DNA from: JASFYU01 sp045046905
Lineage (GTDB): Bacteria; Bacteroidota; Bacteroidia; Flavobacteriales; Flavobacteriaceae
Reading direction: 5' to 3'
Length of the DNA stretch: 14,744 nt
NCBI GenBank assembly: GCA_045046905.1
Contig: JASFYU010000192.1
Coordinates: forward strand, 1 to 14,744
Shown in pieces: positions 1-6,993 of the stretch. Position numbers and translations under genes: made by a program. The stretch's first letter is position 1. Every line of letters begins with the position of its first letter. The notes under the pieces are model-generated. The model had not been told where the DNA came from. It did no database searches and saw nothing but the letters and a program-made list of their open reading frames with translations.

Positions 1-2610
1 GGGTTGTTGTACATCCTGTTATTACAAGATTTTCAAGTGTTGGAGATGCTCCTACACAATATATTCCTCCTCCATTTAAAGAAGATGGATTATAACTACC
101 TGCTAAATCAACATTAGTTCCTGTTCCACTTACAATTGTAAAACCATTTAGTTTTGCACTTGAAGATTCTCCACTATTAAAAGTAACAACGCTTCCTCCT
201 GTTCCATTTATAATAACTTGACTTGGATCTCCAGTATTACCCATTATTACAACATTTGTTCCTCCAAAATCAATATTTTCATTATAAGTTCCATCATCCA
301 CTGTAATAATATCACCTGCTCCTGCATTATCAATTGCAAGTTGAATTGTTGCATAATCTACAGGAACATTTATTACACTTGATGCTACATTTATTGTAAA
401 TGACTGCTCTTTAGTCTCATTAGGCACACCATCATCAGTTGCTTTTATTAATACAGGATTTGCTCCTGCATCTGTAATAGTAGGTGTTCCACTAAGTGTT
501 CCTGTTCCATTACCATTGTCGGTAAATGTAGTAAGCCAAGTTGGACGTGTAAAATAATCAATAGTAATTGCATCACCTTCATCATCAACTATTGTAACAT
601 TGTATGTATAAATATTTCCAACAACTGCTAATAATCCTGGAGATGAAGTAAATCTTGGTGGGTCTTGTGCATTATTTAATGCAACTGTTATATTATTTGC
701 GATATCTGTAAAAACTCCATCATCTATTTGAACTGTTAGTATAAAATTTGGTGTAGTTTCAAAATCTAATGCGGAAGAATTTGCAACAACAACTTGCCCT
801 GATGGGCTATTTATTGCAAATGCATTATTAGTATTACCTGCTGTTATAGTAAATGTAATAGCATCTCCTTCAGTTTCTGTAAAAGTTGGAGTTCCAACGA
901 TGGTTCCATTAGGACTGTTTTCATCAATATTTGGCAATGCCACATTTGATATTGTTGGTGCTACATCGTTTACATTATTAATATCAATTGTTACTGTTGC
1001 ACTTGCAACTGGACCTGCTCCATCAGAGACTTGAACTGTTAATGGGTAATTTGTTGTTACTTCATAATCCAATTCTGCAGAATTATTAACGGTTATTTGA
1101 CCACTTGGTGATGCTATTGCAAAAGCTGTATTTGTATTTCCAGCAGTAATTAAAAATGTAAGTGCATCACCATCAACATCATTTGCTGCTACAGTTCCTA
1201 CAACTGTTCCATTAATACTATTTTCATCAACATTTTTAGTTTGATTACTAATTGTTGGATCATCATCTAAAGGAGTTAATGTTATTGTAAATGTTTTGGG
1301 AACACTTGTATCATTTCCTCCTCCATTATCTACAGCTGTTACTGTTACAGTTGCCATTCCATTAGCGTTAGCAGCTGGAGTATATGTTAAATCTCCACTA
1401 GAATTAATTATTGGCTGAACAGAAAAAAGTGAATTATCATCATTTGAAACTGAATAACTTACAATTTGCCCAACTTCTCTAGGATCTGATGAAGCATAGG
1501 CTAAGTCTGTTTGTGCAGGCGAGTCTTCAGGTATTGAAATATTTGCTCCAAGTGTTAATGTTGGTTCTTGATTAACAAAATTTACATTAATAGTCATTGT
1601 ATATGGAGCAACACTAAAAAGTGCACCATCACTAACTTTAAATGTAAAAGTTGTGTATGGAGAACCGAATTCATAATCTACTGGCTTGAATGTTAGTTTT
1701 AAAATATCTGCTTCTGGAACAGTACTTAAATTAATTAAAGCTCCTTCATTGGCAGTTCCGTCAAGGTCTGTGTCAACCCATAAAGTACCATTTCCTGGAA
1801 TTGTTGTAATTTCTATTTCTGTAAGTGGAGGGACATTATCAACATCTGCAAAAGCAAAATCTGCTGTTGCAAAAACAAAGTTTGTATTCTCATCTGTTGA
1901 AACAGTATTATTTAAAGATGTTGGTGCATCATTATCTATTGTTACATCAATCGTCATTACGTATGAAAGATTACTATAATGATTTCCATCATTTACTTTA
2001 AATGAAAAACTATCGTAAGAAGCACCACTTTCATCTAAATTAGGAATAAATTTTAGTTTCGTAATATCAGCAACAAGTATTTCTTGATTTGCAACAATAT
2101 CTTCAGCATCATTTATTGAATTTGAATTTGCATCAAGATATAAAGTTCCAACTGATTCTATTCCTGTAATCATTATTTTAGATAGAGCATCACCATCTAC
2201 ATCATTAAAAGGGAAATCCCCTATTACAAAAACATATTGAACATCCTCAACTGTTATAACTGTATTATTTGCAGAAGTAGGTGGGGTATTAATATTTATT
2301 GTTATCGTTTTTGCAGGGTTTGACGTTCCATCTATATCTGTTACTTTAAAAGCAAAATCATCTGTACCACCAGCAACAGAGATATATGTAAATTTATTTG
2401 AATTAATATCAGCTACAGAAATTGATTGATTTGATACAACAGCAACTCCACTAAGATATAAAGTTCCTATTACAGGATTTGTTAATCCTGTAACTTCAAC
2501 AAAAGTTAACCCTCCACCTCCATTATCTGTATATGGGAAATCAATTTCCTGAAAAATATAATCTGTACCCAACACTCCTACAACTGTATTATTTGCAGAT
2601 GTAGGTTTAG
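1..2610 (-). other. Cadherin-like / Ig-like repeat region ending in a right-handed beta-helix (partial surface or secreted protein)
   Basis: This is the AT-rich distal part of the composite frame. In protein order it begins with three repeats of about 105-120 residues headed PTSANNTV, PTSANNTV and PTSLNNTV (near 2605, 2283 and 1925). Next comes a repeat with ISIPEDSP near 1540, then two near-identical cadherin-type domains headed DENSINGTV (about 1230) and DENSPNGTI (about 935), each with AFAI-SPSGQ and LDxE motifs. An Ig-like/He_PIG-type domain follows (about 660-420). It ends with INVPVDYATIQLAIDNA and GDIITVDDGTYNENI (about 400-290), the classic entry to a pectin-lyase-like parallel beta-helix. 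The protein continues past the window. Such modules are typical of large calcium-binding adhesins and type IX-secreted proteins of Bacteroidetes. The C-terminal sorting domain that would prove secretion lies outside the window. No catalytic residues can be judged. Confidence 0.75.
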
Positions 2611-4480
2611 CAAGGGGTTTAATTGTAGATTTATTTAATACGATCTTATATTTATGAAATTTGCTTTTAGTATTAAGTTTAAATGATTTTCTTGCATATT
2701 TCAGGCTTATTTTATTTACTTCCAAACGCAGGTATTCAGCGTATTTACCGTTTGATACTCGGACACAGACTGCATCTGGTGAAGTCGTTGATTTTAATTT
2801 TGCATTGAAGCTTATTGATATTTTTCCATTTGGGCTCGCATTCCATGGATAAATGAAGTTGTAAATATTGTTTCCTGAACCGAGGTCACCTAATAAATAT
2901 GCTTTATCGACTATTTTATCCACTCGTGGTGTACCGCTGAACAAACGGCGCCAAAGCCCCTGAGTCCGCCAGACTAAGCGTTTATCGCCTTTCAAGATAG
3001 TGTTAGAGACAGATGTGCCAATCCCGGTGGAAGAGCTTATTGAGAAAACATTTTTCCCCGCTTTAAGAACTTTTACCGGAAGCTCATAATAGAGCAGGCC
3101 TTTGCGGATACGAATAAATTTTAATCTGCTTCCATTCAAATCTACCGAAAGAGTGCCGGGTGACAAAGATCGTCCGTAAAGAATCAGTTTTGCGCTCTTT
3201 GCCGCACTTTCATCCCCGGTGTATATTAAATAGCGGGAAGGCGTGGAACTGAGGCATACAGCTTTGCCCGGAGCCAGTATTTTCATATTCTGGTGCTGGA
3301 TGCCGTTTTTTAAATCACGGCTTGGACTGCCGTTGCGGTAGGTAATAAAGTGCAATTTGTTGGTTTTAGATAACTTTTTAATGTTTCCAATTTCACGAAT
3401 GTATCCCATCTTAGGACTGGAAACTGAAAACTGATTAAACAAATAAATGCCATCAACTCCAGCTTGAAGTGCTTCGGCTGCCCGGGCACGATATGTCAGT
3501 TTGTTGTGTCGTTGAAGAAGCGGATGTTGATTTCTCACTCTAGGTTCACTTAATCCAGCATATACTTTGACATTATACTTATGCCCTAATTTCACAAAAT
3601 ATTCCCAGTCGTTAAGCCGGAAATAGCCACTGCCGATGATAATATCGATCAGGCCTTCTTTCAGCCATTTTTGCAAATCAATACCAAGTTCCCGGCAATA
3701 TTCTACAGAATCAGGTATTCTTATCGCTACTAATATTGGTCGTCCCCGACGCATGCCAACGCGTTCGGTCATGGTGCGGATTTCACGAAGCGTATCCGTT
3801 AACATCTTTAGCTCTTCAGGAGATGCTTTGCCGCCTTTCACTACACTTTTGAACAAATAAAGGTGTCTAAAAAAATCAAGTTCAATACCATCGACATCAT
3901 AATTTTTGCAAACTTCTGTGACATATTTAACAGCCAGCTCACGAATTTCCTGATGTGTAAAATCAACGGCACTCCAGCGACCATTTGGAAAGCGTTCGCC
4001 GCATTTGCCCATCAAATATTCAGGGTGAGCTTGTTTTAGCTTTGACCAGCGTTCATATGGTTTTGAAGGACGATGTCCGCTGTCGTGCGTGTCATTGACC
4101 CGATTGCTCCAAAATACTTCCATCTTATTGGCATGAGCATATTTTATAACTTCCCGCAAAGGGTCGGTCTTGAGTTTCGCAAAAGCCGGAGTTACGTTCA
4201 CCCGGCCTTTACGCTTATGAGTATTAAGCAGAAACTCTCCAACTTTCGTATTATGCGTAAACTGCCCGAAAGATGAACTCAATGTACAATATGAGATAGT
4301 TGTAATATCTGTGCTGACTAGTGGCGAAGTCCGTAGTTTTAAAAATTTTTCAATAGTAAACGGAAGTCTACTTTTAGGATAAACGTACGAATCACAACCG
4401 TCATTATTAAAAATAACCGCACGTGGTTTATCCAAAGCTTCCTGCCTAAGCTTGCGGTACTCATCAATATTTTTTATGAT
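1..4480 (-). CDS. Open-ended composite ORF: glycoside-hydrolase-like N-part fused in frame to cadherin/beta-helix repeats (probably chimeric)
   Basis: Read leftward from 4480, the frame stays open to the window edge, about 1493 codons without a stop. Upstream in frame there is no ATG, GTG or TTG before a TAA at 4511-4513. The first in-frame ATG is at 4123, inside the conserved barrel, so it is not a believable start. The first ~620 residues resemble a glycoside-hydrolase-type barrel plus beta-rich modules, and the last ~870 are cadherin/Ig-like repeats leading into a beta-helix. Base composition and codon choice change sharply at about 2610. The proximal part uses CGC/CGT/CGG for Arg and many CTG codons, while the distal part is dominated by AGA, TTA/CTT, ACA and GTT. 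A natural multidomain surface enzyme would be a reasonable first call, but the missing start, the cut domain and the composition step make an artificial or very recent join more likely. The coding nature is clear; its existence as a single gene is doubtful. Confidence 0.6.
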   Translation of the reverse strand, partial: MIKNIDEYRKLRQEALDKPRAVIFNNDGCDSYVYPKSRLPFTIEKFLKLRTSPLVSTDITTISYCTLSSSFGQFTHNTKVGEFLLNTHKRKGRVNVTPAFAKLKTDPLREVIKYAHANKMEVFWSNRVNDTHDSGHRPSKPYERWSKLKQAHPEYLMGKCGERFPNGRWSAVDFTHQEIRELAVKYVTEVCKNYDVDGIELDFFRHLYLFKSVVKGGKASPEELKMLTDTLREIRTMTERVGMRRGRPILVAIRIPDSVEYCRELGIDLQKWLKEGLIDIIIGSGYFRLNDWEYFVKLGHKYNVKVYAGLSEPRVRNQHPLLQRHNKLTYRARAAEALQAGVDGIYLFNQFSVSSPKMGYIREIGNIKKLSKTNKLHFITYRNGSPSRDLKNGIQHQNMKILAPGKAVCLSSTPSRYLIYTGDESAAKSAKLILYGRSLSPGTLSVDLNGSRLKFIRIRKGLLYYELPVKVLKAGKNVFSISSSTGIGTSVSNTILKGDKRLVWRTQGLWRRLFSGTPRVDKIVDKAYLLGDLGSGNNIYNFIYPWNASPNGKISISFNAKLKSTTSPDAVCVRVSNGKYAEYLRLEVNKISLKYARKSFKLNTKSKFHKYKIVLNKSTIKPLAKPTSANNTVVGVLGTDYIFQEIDFPYTDNGGGGLTFVEVTGLTNPVIGTLYLSGVAVVSNQSISVADINSNKFTYISVAGGTDDFAFKVTDIDGTSNPAKTITININTPPTSANNTVITVEDVQYVFVIGDFPFNDVDGDALSKIMITGIESVGTLYLDANSNSINDAEDIVANQEILVADITKLKFIPNLDESGASYDSFSFKVNDGNHYSNLSYVMTIDVTIDNDAPTSLNNTVSTDENTNFVFATADFAFADVDNVPPLTEIEITTIPGNGTLWVDTDLDGTANEGALINLSTVPEADILKLTFKPVDYEFGSPYTTFTFKVSDGALFSVAPYTMTINVNFVNQEPTLTLGANISIPEDSPAQTDLAYASSDPREVGQIVSYSVSNDDNSLFSVQPIINSSGDLTYTPAANANGMATVTVTAVDNGGGNDTSVPKTFTITLTPLDDDPTISNQTKNVDENSINGTVVGTVAANDVDGDALTFLITAGNTNTAFAIASPSGQITVNNSAELDYEVTTNYPLTVQVSDGAGPVASATVTIDINNVNDVAPTISNVALPNIDENSPNGTIVGTPTFTETEGDAITFTITAGNTNNAFAINSPSGQVVVANSSALDFETTPNFILTVQIDDGVFTDIANNITVALNNAQDPPRFTSSPGLLAVVGNIYTYNVTIVDDEGDAITIDYFTRPTWLTTFTDNGNGTGTLSGTPTITDAGANPVLIKATDDGVPNETKEQSFTINVASSVINVPVDYATIQLAIDNAGAGDIITVDDGTYNENIDFGGTNVVIMGNTGDPSQVIINGTGGSVVTFNSGESSSAKLNGFTIVSGTGTNVDLAGSYNPSSLNGGGIYCVGASPTLENLVITGCTTT
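2602..2620. other. Probable breakpoint 1 (glycoside-hydrolase fragment to cadherin fragment)
   Basis: On the minus strand the LamG-like module reads FHKYKIVLNKSTIK and is then followed directly by PLAKPTSANNTV. A LamG strand of this type would normally continue with something like LYVDG, whereas PTSANNTV is the head of the repeat unit seen twice more downstream. The frame is kept, which happens by chance in one third of random joins. Base composition changes within a few tens of bases of this point. Confidence 0.55.
2611..4480 (-). other. Glycoside-hydrolase-like (TIM-barrel) protein fragment with C-terminal beta-rich modules, truncated at both ends
   Basis: About 620 residues starting abruptly at IIKNIDEYRKLRQEAL, where a signal peptide and start would be expected upstream. 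Motifs include VIFNNDGCDSYVYP (residues about 20-35), VNVTPAFAKL, MEVFWSNRVNDTHDSG, then DVDGIELDFFRH (about 195-206), which has the look of a beta-strand carrying a catalytic or substrate-binding acid. KVYAGLSEPRV and AGVDGIYLFNQF read like later barrel strands. About residues 420-545 look like an all-beta module. From about 545 on (YLLGDLGSGNNIYNFIYPW, then FNAKLKS and FHKYKIVLNKSTIK) a LamG/concanavalin-like fold seems to begin and is cut mid-strand. The style recalls family-10-like hydrolase relatives of Lentisphaerae, Verrucomicrobia and Planctomycetes. That is from memory, not a search. Substrate unknown. GC is visibly higher than on either side. Confidence 0.55.
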
Positions 4481-4511
4481 AGGGGGTAACCCATTACATA
4501 GTGAAAGGTCT
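4478..4511. other. Probable breakpoint 2 (glycoside-hydrolase fragment to idi upstream region)
   Basis: Leftward of here lies the body of a minus-strand protein with no start codon or signal peptide. Rightward, the idi start lies only about 40 bases away on the plus strand. Two divergent genes would need start sites and promoters, but the protein-like minus reading persists to 4480 and its frame closes at the TAA at 4511. The exact join cannot be fixed by eye. Confidence 0.5.
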
Positions 4512-4523
4512 TATTTTTACAAT

Positions 4524-5057
4524 ATGAAGGAAGAAGAAGTAATCTTGGTAAATGAAAATGATGAGGAACTAGGTGCCATGCCCAAGATGGAGGCTCATGA
4601 AAAAGGACGACTCCATAGGGCCTTCTCCATTTTTATTATGAATGAGAAAGGAGAGATAATGTTACAGCGGAGGGCTGCGAATAAATATCATTCACCTTTA
4701 TTATGGACCAATACATGCTGTAGCCATCAGCGCTTAGGCGAGAGCAATATACAGGCTGGTAAAAGAAGGCTGCAAGAAGAAATGGGATTTACGACTAAAC
4801 TCACCGAATTGTTTTCATTTATTTATAAAGCACCTTTTGACAATGGCCTTACAGAGCATGAACTTGATCATGTTATGTTGGGTAGCTATAGTGATGAACC
4901 AAGAATAGCTTCCGAGGAAGTTGCCGATTGGAAATGGATGAGAGCTGAGGATGTAAAAAAAGACATTACTAAAAACCCAGATAAGTATACGGTGTGGTTC
5001 AAGATTATTTTTGAAAAATTCTATAATTATATCAATCTAAATAAGGTATTGAAATGA
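4524..5057 (+). CDS. idi: Isopentenyl-diphosphate delta-isomerase, type I
   Basis: Interconverts isopentenyl diphosphate and dimethylallyl diphosphate in the cytoplasm, feeding isoprenoid synthesis (quinones, carotenoids, undecaprenyl carriers). The 177-aa protein is a Nudix-fold type I enzyme. It shows metal-binding His25 and His31 (AHEKGRLHRAFS), the WTNTCCSHQ motif with catalytic Cys66 and metal ligand His68, the Nudix-like helix RRLQEEMGF, and the acidic LTEHELDHV segment that supplies the Glu residues. Length is normal for bacterial enzymes. I chose the ATG at 4524 (MKEEEVILVN). An upstream ATG at 4452 would add 24 unconserved residues read through the suspected breakpoint. The stop overlaps the next gene's start as ATGA, so the two are co-transcribed. 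An imperfect -7-like box, TATTTTTA at 4512-4519, lies too close to the start to be convincing. Confidence 0.95.
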   Translation: MKEEEVILVNENDEELGAMPKMEAHEKGRLHRAFSIFIMNEKGEIMLQRRAANKYHSPLLWTNTCCSHQRLGESNIQAGKRRLQEEMGFTTKLTELFSFIYKAPFDNGLTEHELDHVMLGSYSDEPRIASEEVADWKWMRAEDVKKDITKNPDKYTVWFKIIFEKFYNYINLNKVLK

Positions 5058-5461
5058 AAGTAAAAGTGTGTAGAAAGGCGCATTTCAATGCGGCCCATCG
5101 TTTATATCGTTCCGATTGGAGCGATGAAAAGAACAATACGGTATTTGGAAAATGCAATAACCCCCATTTTCACGGTCATAATTATGAACTTATTGTTGGC
5201 GTTAGCGGTGAAATAGATCAGGAGACAGGTTTTGTGATAGATATGAAGGTATTGAAAGACCTAATAAAAAATGAAATTGAAGACTATCTAGATCATAAAA
5301 ATTTAAATATTGAAATTTCAGAATTCAAAGACCTTAACCCAACTGTCGAAAATATTTCTATAGTCATTTGGAACAGGCTAAGACCTCATATTGATACATC
5401 AAAAGACTTGGAGGTTGTTCTATATGAGACCCCTCGTAATTTCGTAAGCTTTTCTGGTTAA
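5054..5461 (+). CDS. 6-pyruvoyl-tetrahydropterin synthase / QueD family enzyme (PTPS-like signature)
   Basis: The 135-aa protein is a T-fold enzyme acting on dihydroneopterin triphosphate. Zinc ligands are His15 (HFNAAHRL), His40 and His42 (HFHGHNY). Catalytic Cys34 lies in GKCNNP, the Asp80-His81 pair in LDHKNLN, and the pterin-anchoring Glu125 in LYETPRN. The spacing Cys-X5-HGH and the string GKCNNP-HGHNY match animal-type 6-pyruvoyl-tetrahydropterin synthase. E. coli QueD, of queuosine synthesis, has Cys-X3-HGH. I therefore infer a tetrahydropterin-forming role is at least as likely as a 6-carboxytetrahydropterin synthase role, although homologues are often annotated QueD. The start overlaps idi by ATGA, and manA begins 33 bases downstream. 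No other pterin or queuosine gene is in the window to decide the pathway. Confidence 0.88.
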   Translation: MKVKVCRKAHFNAAHRLYRSDWSDEKNNTVFGKCNNPHFHGHNYELIVGVSGEIDQETGFVIDMKVLKDLIKNEIEDYLDHKNLNIEISEFKDLNPTVENISIVIWNRLRPHIDTSKDLEVVLYETPRNFVSFSG

Positions 5462-5494
5462 AGTAGCGATAATAATTTTTTTGAAAAACGAAAA

Positions 5495-6463
5495 ATGAAA
5501 CTATATCCATTAAAATTCCGACCAATTTTAAAAGAACGTTTATGGGGCGGTACCAAGTTGAAAGATGTTTTGTCAAAGGTAATTACATCGGACATTACAG
5601 GAGAAAGTTGGGAGATTTCTGCCGTATCGGGTGATGTATCTGTGGTGATGAACGGTGAATTGGCTGGTACATCATTGCAAGAGTTGATAAATAGTCAGTC
5701 CGAAGAATTGTTGGGCAAAAGTGTAGTGAAGCGATTCGGAAAGGAGTTTCCCATATTAATCAAATTCATTGATGCTAAACAAGATTTATCTATTCAACTG
5801 CATCCGAGCGATCAATTGGCAAAAGAACGTCATAACTCCTTGGGGAAAACCGAAATGTGGTACATCATGGATGCCGATGAAGATGCCAATTTAATCATAG
5901 GTTTCAACAAAGATGTGACCAAGGAGGAATATGCAAAAAGCTTGGAAAAAGATACACTTTTAGATTTGTTGAACTATGAACAGGTTAAGGAAGGAGATAC
6001 CTTTTTCATCAATACAGGAAAGATTCACGCCATAGGTGCTGGGGTTTTATTAGCTGAAATACAGCAAACCTCTGATGTTACTTATCGTGTCTTCGATTTT
6101 AACCGAAAAGATAAGGCAGGTAATCCTCGAGAACTGCATACCGATATGGCCCTCGATGCTATTGATTATGACAAAAAAGACGATTTTAAAATAGCGTATT
6201 CCAAGGCAGTAAATACTATTGGTCAAATGGTGGATTGTCCTTATTTTAAAACAAATTATATTGATTTGACCGAAGATTTGAAACAAGATATATCAGAGCG
6301 AGACTCATTTACCATTTATATGTGTGTCGAAGGAGCGGTCGATATTGAAAATGACTTTGGTGCCGCAAGCATTAAAAAGGGAGAGACCGTTCTAGTTTCT
6401 GCAAATTCAGCTCGAATTCATTTAAAAACAAACGGGGCAAAACTCTTAGAAGTCACCATTTAA
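5495..6463 (+). CDS. manA: Mannose-6-phosphate isomerase, class I
   Basis: Interconverts mannose 6-phosphate and fructose 6-phosphate, linking glycolysis to GDP-mannose and surface polysaccharide synthesis; cytoplasmic and zinc-dependent. The 322-aa cupin protein begins LKFRPILKERLWGG, the standard family opening. Zinc ligands are Gln101 and His103 (IQLHPSD), Glu120 (GKTEMWY) and His178 (GKIHAIGAG). Arg198 in the VTYRVFDF motif is the usual catalytic Arg. Length matches the short Bacillus/Bacteroidetes form rather than the ~390-aa E. coli form. It starts 33 bases after the pterin gene and probably shares its transcript. The stop codon lies inside a 22-bp motif that recurs after the next gene. 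Confidence 0.96.
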   Translation: MKLYPLKFRPILKERLWGGTKLKDVLSKVITSDITGESWEISAVSGDVSVVMNGELAGTSLQELINSQSEELLGKSVVKRFGKEFPILIKFIDAKQDLSIQLHPSDQLAKERHNSLGKTEMWYIMDADEDANLIIGFNKDVTKEEYAKSLEKDTLLDLLNYEQVKEGDTFFINTGKIHAIGAGVLLAEIQQTSDVTYRVFDFNRKDKAGNPRELHTDMALDAIDYDKKDDFKIAYSKAVNTIGQMVDCPYFKTNYIDLTEDLKQDISERDSFTIYMCVEGAVDIENDFGAASIKKGETVLVSANSARIHLKTNGAKLLEVTI

Positions 6464-6481
6464 TCGCAGTGCGATAGCCAT
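6460..6481 (+). repeat. Stop-codon-associated hairpin motif, copy 1
   Basis: The stretch reads TTAATCGC, three variable bases (AGT), then GCGATAGCCAT. ATCGC and GCGAT form a 5-bp stem around the 3-base loop. It contains the manA stop codon (6461-6463). It is 20/22 identical to the copy at 6961-6982, and similarity ends on both sides. Confidence 0.6.
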
Positions 6482-6556
6482 GAATTCGGCTTAGTCGAAA
6501 AGAATATCCCTAGGCTCTGGTTCGGGGTTTCCGATTAGCCTCTACTTGAGAGAAGT

Positions 6557-6580
6557 CAGAACTGTCTTTTTACTGTTCTG
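6557..6580. other. Imperfect hairpin between manA and the 89-aa gene
   Basis: CAGAACTGT and ACTGTTCTG are 9-base arms with one mismatch around a 6-base CTTTTT loop. No T-run follows, so it is not a standard intrinsic terminator for either strand. It may protect the manA transcript end or be a decayed terminator. The rest of 6482-6645 shows no gene I can support. Confidence 0.35.
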
Positions 6581-6645
6581 GTGAGGTAAATACTAAAGAA
6601 ATTTGGTTTGCAGACGTATACCTCAAGGATATGGGTGCTTTTTTC

Positions 6646-6677
6646 TTGAACAATTGTTTTCAAAAAGCCTATTTTTG
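6646..6677 (+). promoter_or_regulatory. Bacteroidetes-type promoter (TTG -33 / TATTTTTG -7) of the 89-aa gene
   Basis: TATTTTTG at 6670-6677 is an exact TAnnTTTG -7 box. TTG at 6646-6648 sits 21 bases upstream, near the usual 19-21 spacing. Transcription would start a few bases downstream, leaving a leader of about 10 bases before the ATG at 6695. Confidence 0.65.
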
Positions 6678-6694
6678 CAAAAAAATAATCAGTA

Positions 6695-6964
6695 ATGGCA
6701 AATATTCGAAATTTAAAGAAAGATATTAATTACGTTTTAGGTGATATCATTGAAGCGGTTTATATTGTTGAAGCTGCTAATGGTAAGCAAGATTCAAAAG
6801 AGGGCGCTAAAATTATTGATAGTGCTATTGAGACCTTCGATGATTTGATCGTTAAAGTAAACCAAAGGAAGGTTGACAATAAAAAGGCGCATTTTAATAC
6901 GGTTCGTGAAGAGCTAGAGAAGAAGGCTGCCGGTTTAGTAGAAAAACTTAATACGTTAAGTTAA
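6695..6964 (+). CDS. Small helical cytoplasmic protein of unknown function
   Basis: An 89-aa protein (MANIRNLKKDINYVLGD...) that I do not assign to a named family. It has no signal peptide, membrane segment or cysteine, and is rich in Lys, Glu, Asp and Ala. The pattern of hydrophobic residues suggests three or four amphipathic helices, with KKAHFNTVREELEKKAAGLVEKLNTL at the end looking coiled-coil-like (shown here only as a description of helical periodicity around residues 63-88). Codon use matches the neighbours and a consensus promoter lies just upstream, so I consider it a real gene. It stands alone between manA and a strong terminator. Its stop codon is embedded in the same hairpin motif that follows manA. 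Confidence 0.85.
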   Translation: MANIRNLKKDINYVLGDIIEAVYIVEAANGKQDSKEGAKIIDSAIETFDDLIVKVNQRKVDNKKAHFNTVREELEKKAAGLVEKLNTLS

Positions 6965-6982
6965 TCGCTGGGCGATAGCCAT
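6961..6982 (+). repeat. Stop-codon-associated hairpin motif, copy 2
   Basis: TTAATCGC, variable TGG, then GCGATAGCCAT, containing the stop codon (6962-6964) of the 89-aa gene. It has the same 5-bp stem and 3-base loop as copy 1 at 6460-6481, and only bases 9 and 11 differ. Confidence 0.6.
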
Positions 6983-6993
6983 AAAAGGGGTTT

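Noticed and set aside
1..2610. Tandem repeats considered as a CRISPR array or satellite DNA
   Set aside because: The units are 105-120 codons long, divergent at the DNA level and explained by protein domains. There are no short identical repeats with unique spacers.
1686..4276. Several plus-strand frames of 60-100 codons opposite the big minus frame
   Set aside because: They are antisense shadows. The minus frame has clear repeated domains and continuous coding character, and the plus translations show no family features.
2611..4480. Hydrolase fragment considered as a horizontally acquired gene carried by a mobile element
   Set aside because: No transposase, inverted terminal repeats, target duplications, integrase or tRNA lies at either edge, and both ends cut through protein coding sequence, which fits a misjoin better.
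4452..4523. Longer idi start (24 extra residues, MRYSSIFFMIGG...)
   Set aside because: It crosses the suspected breakpoint and the minus-strand coding region. The extension resembles nothing in the family, and the ATG at 4524 gives the normal length and N-terminus.
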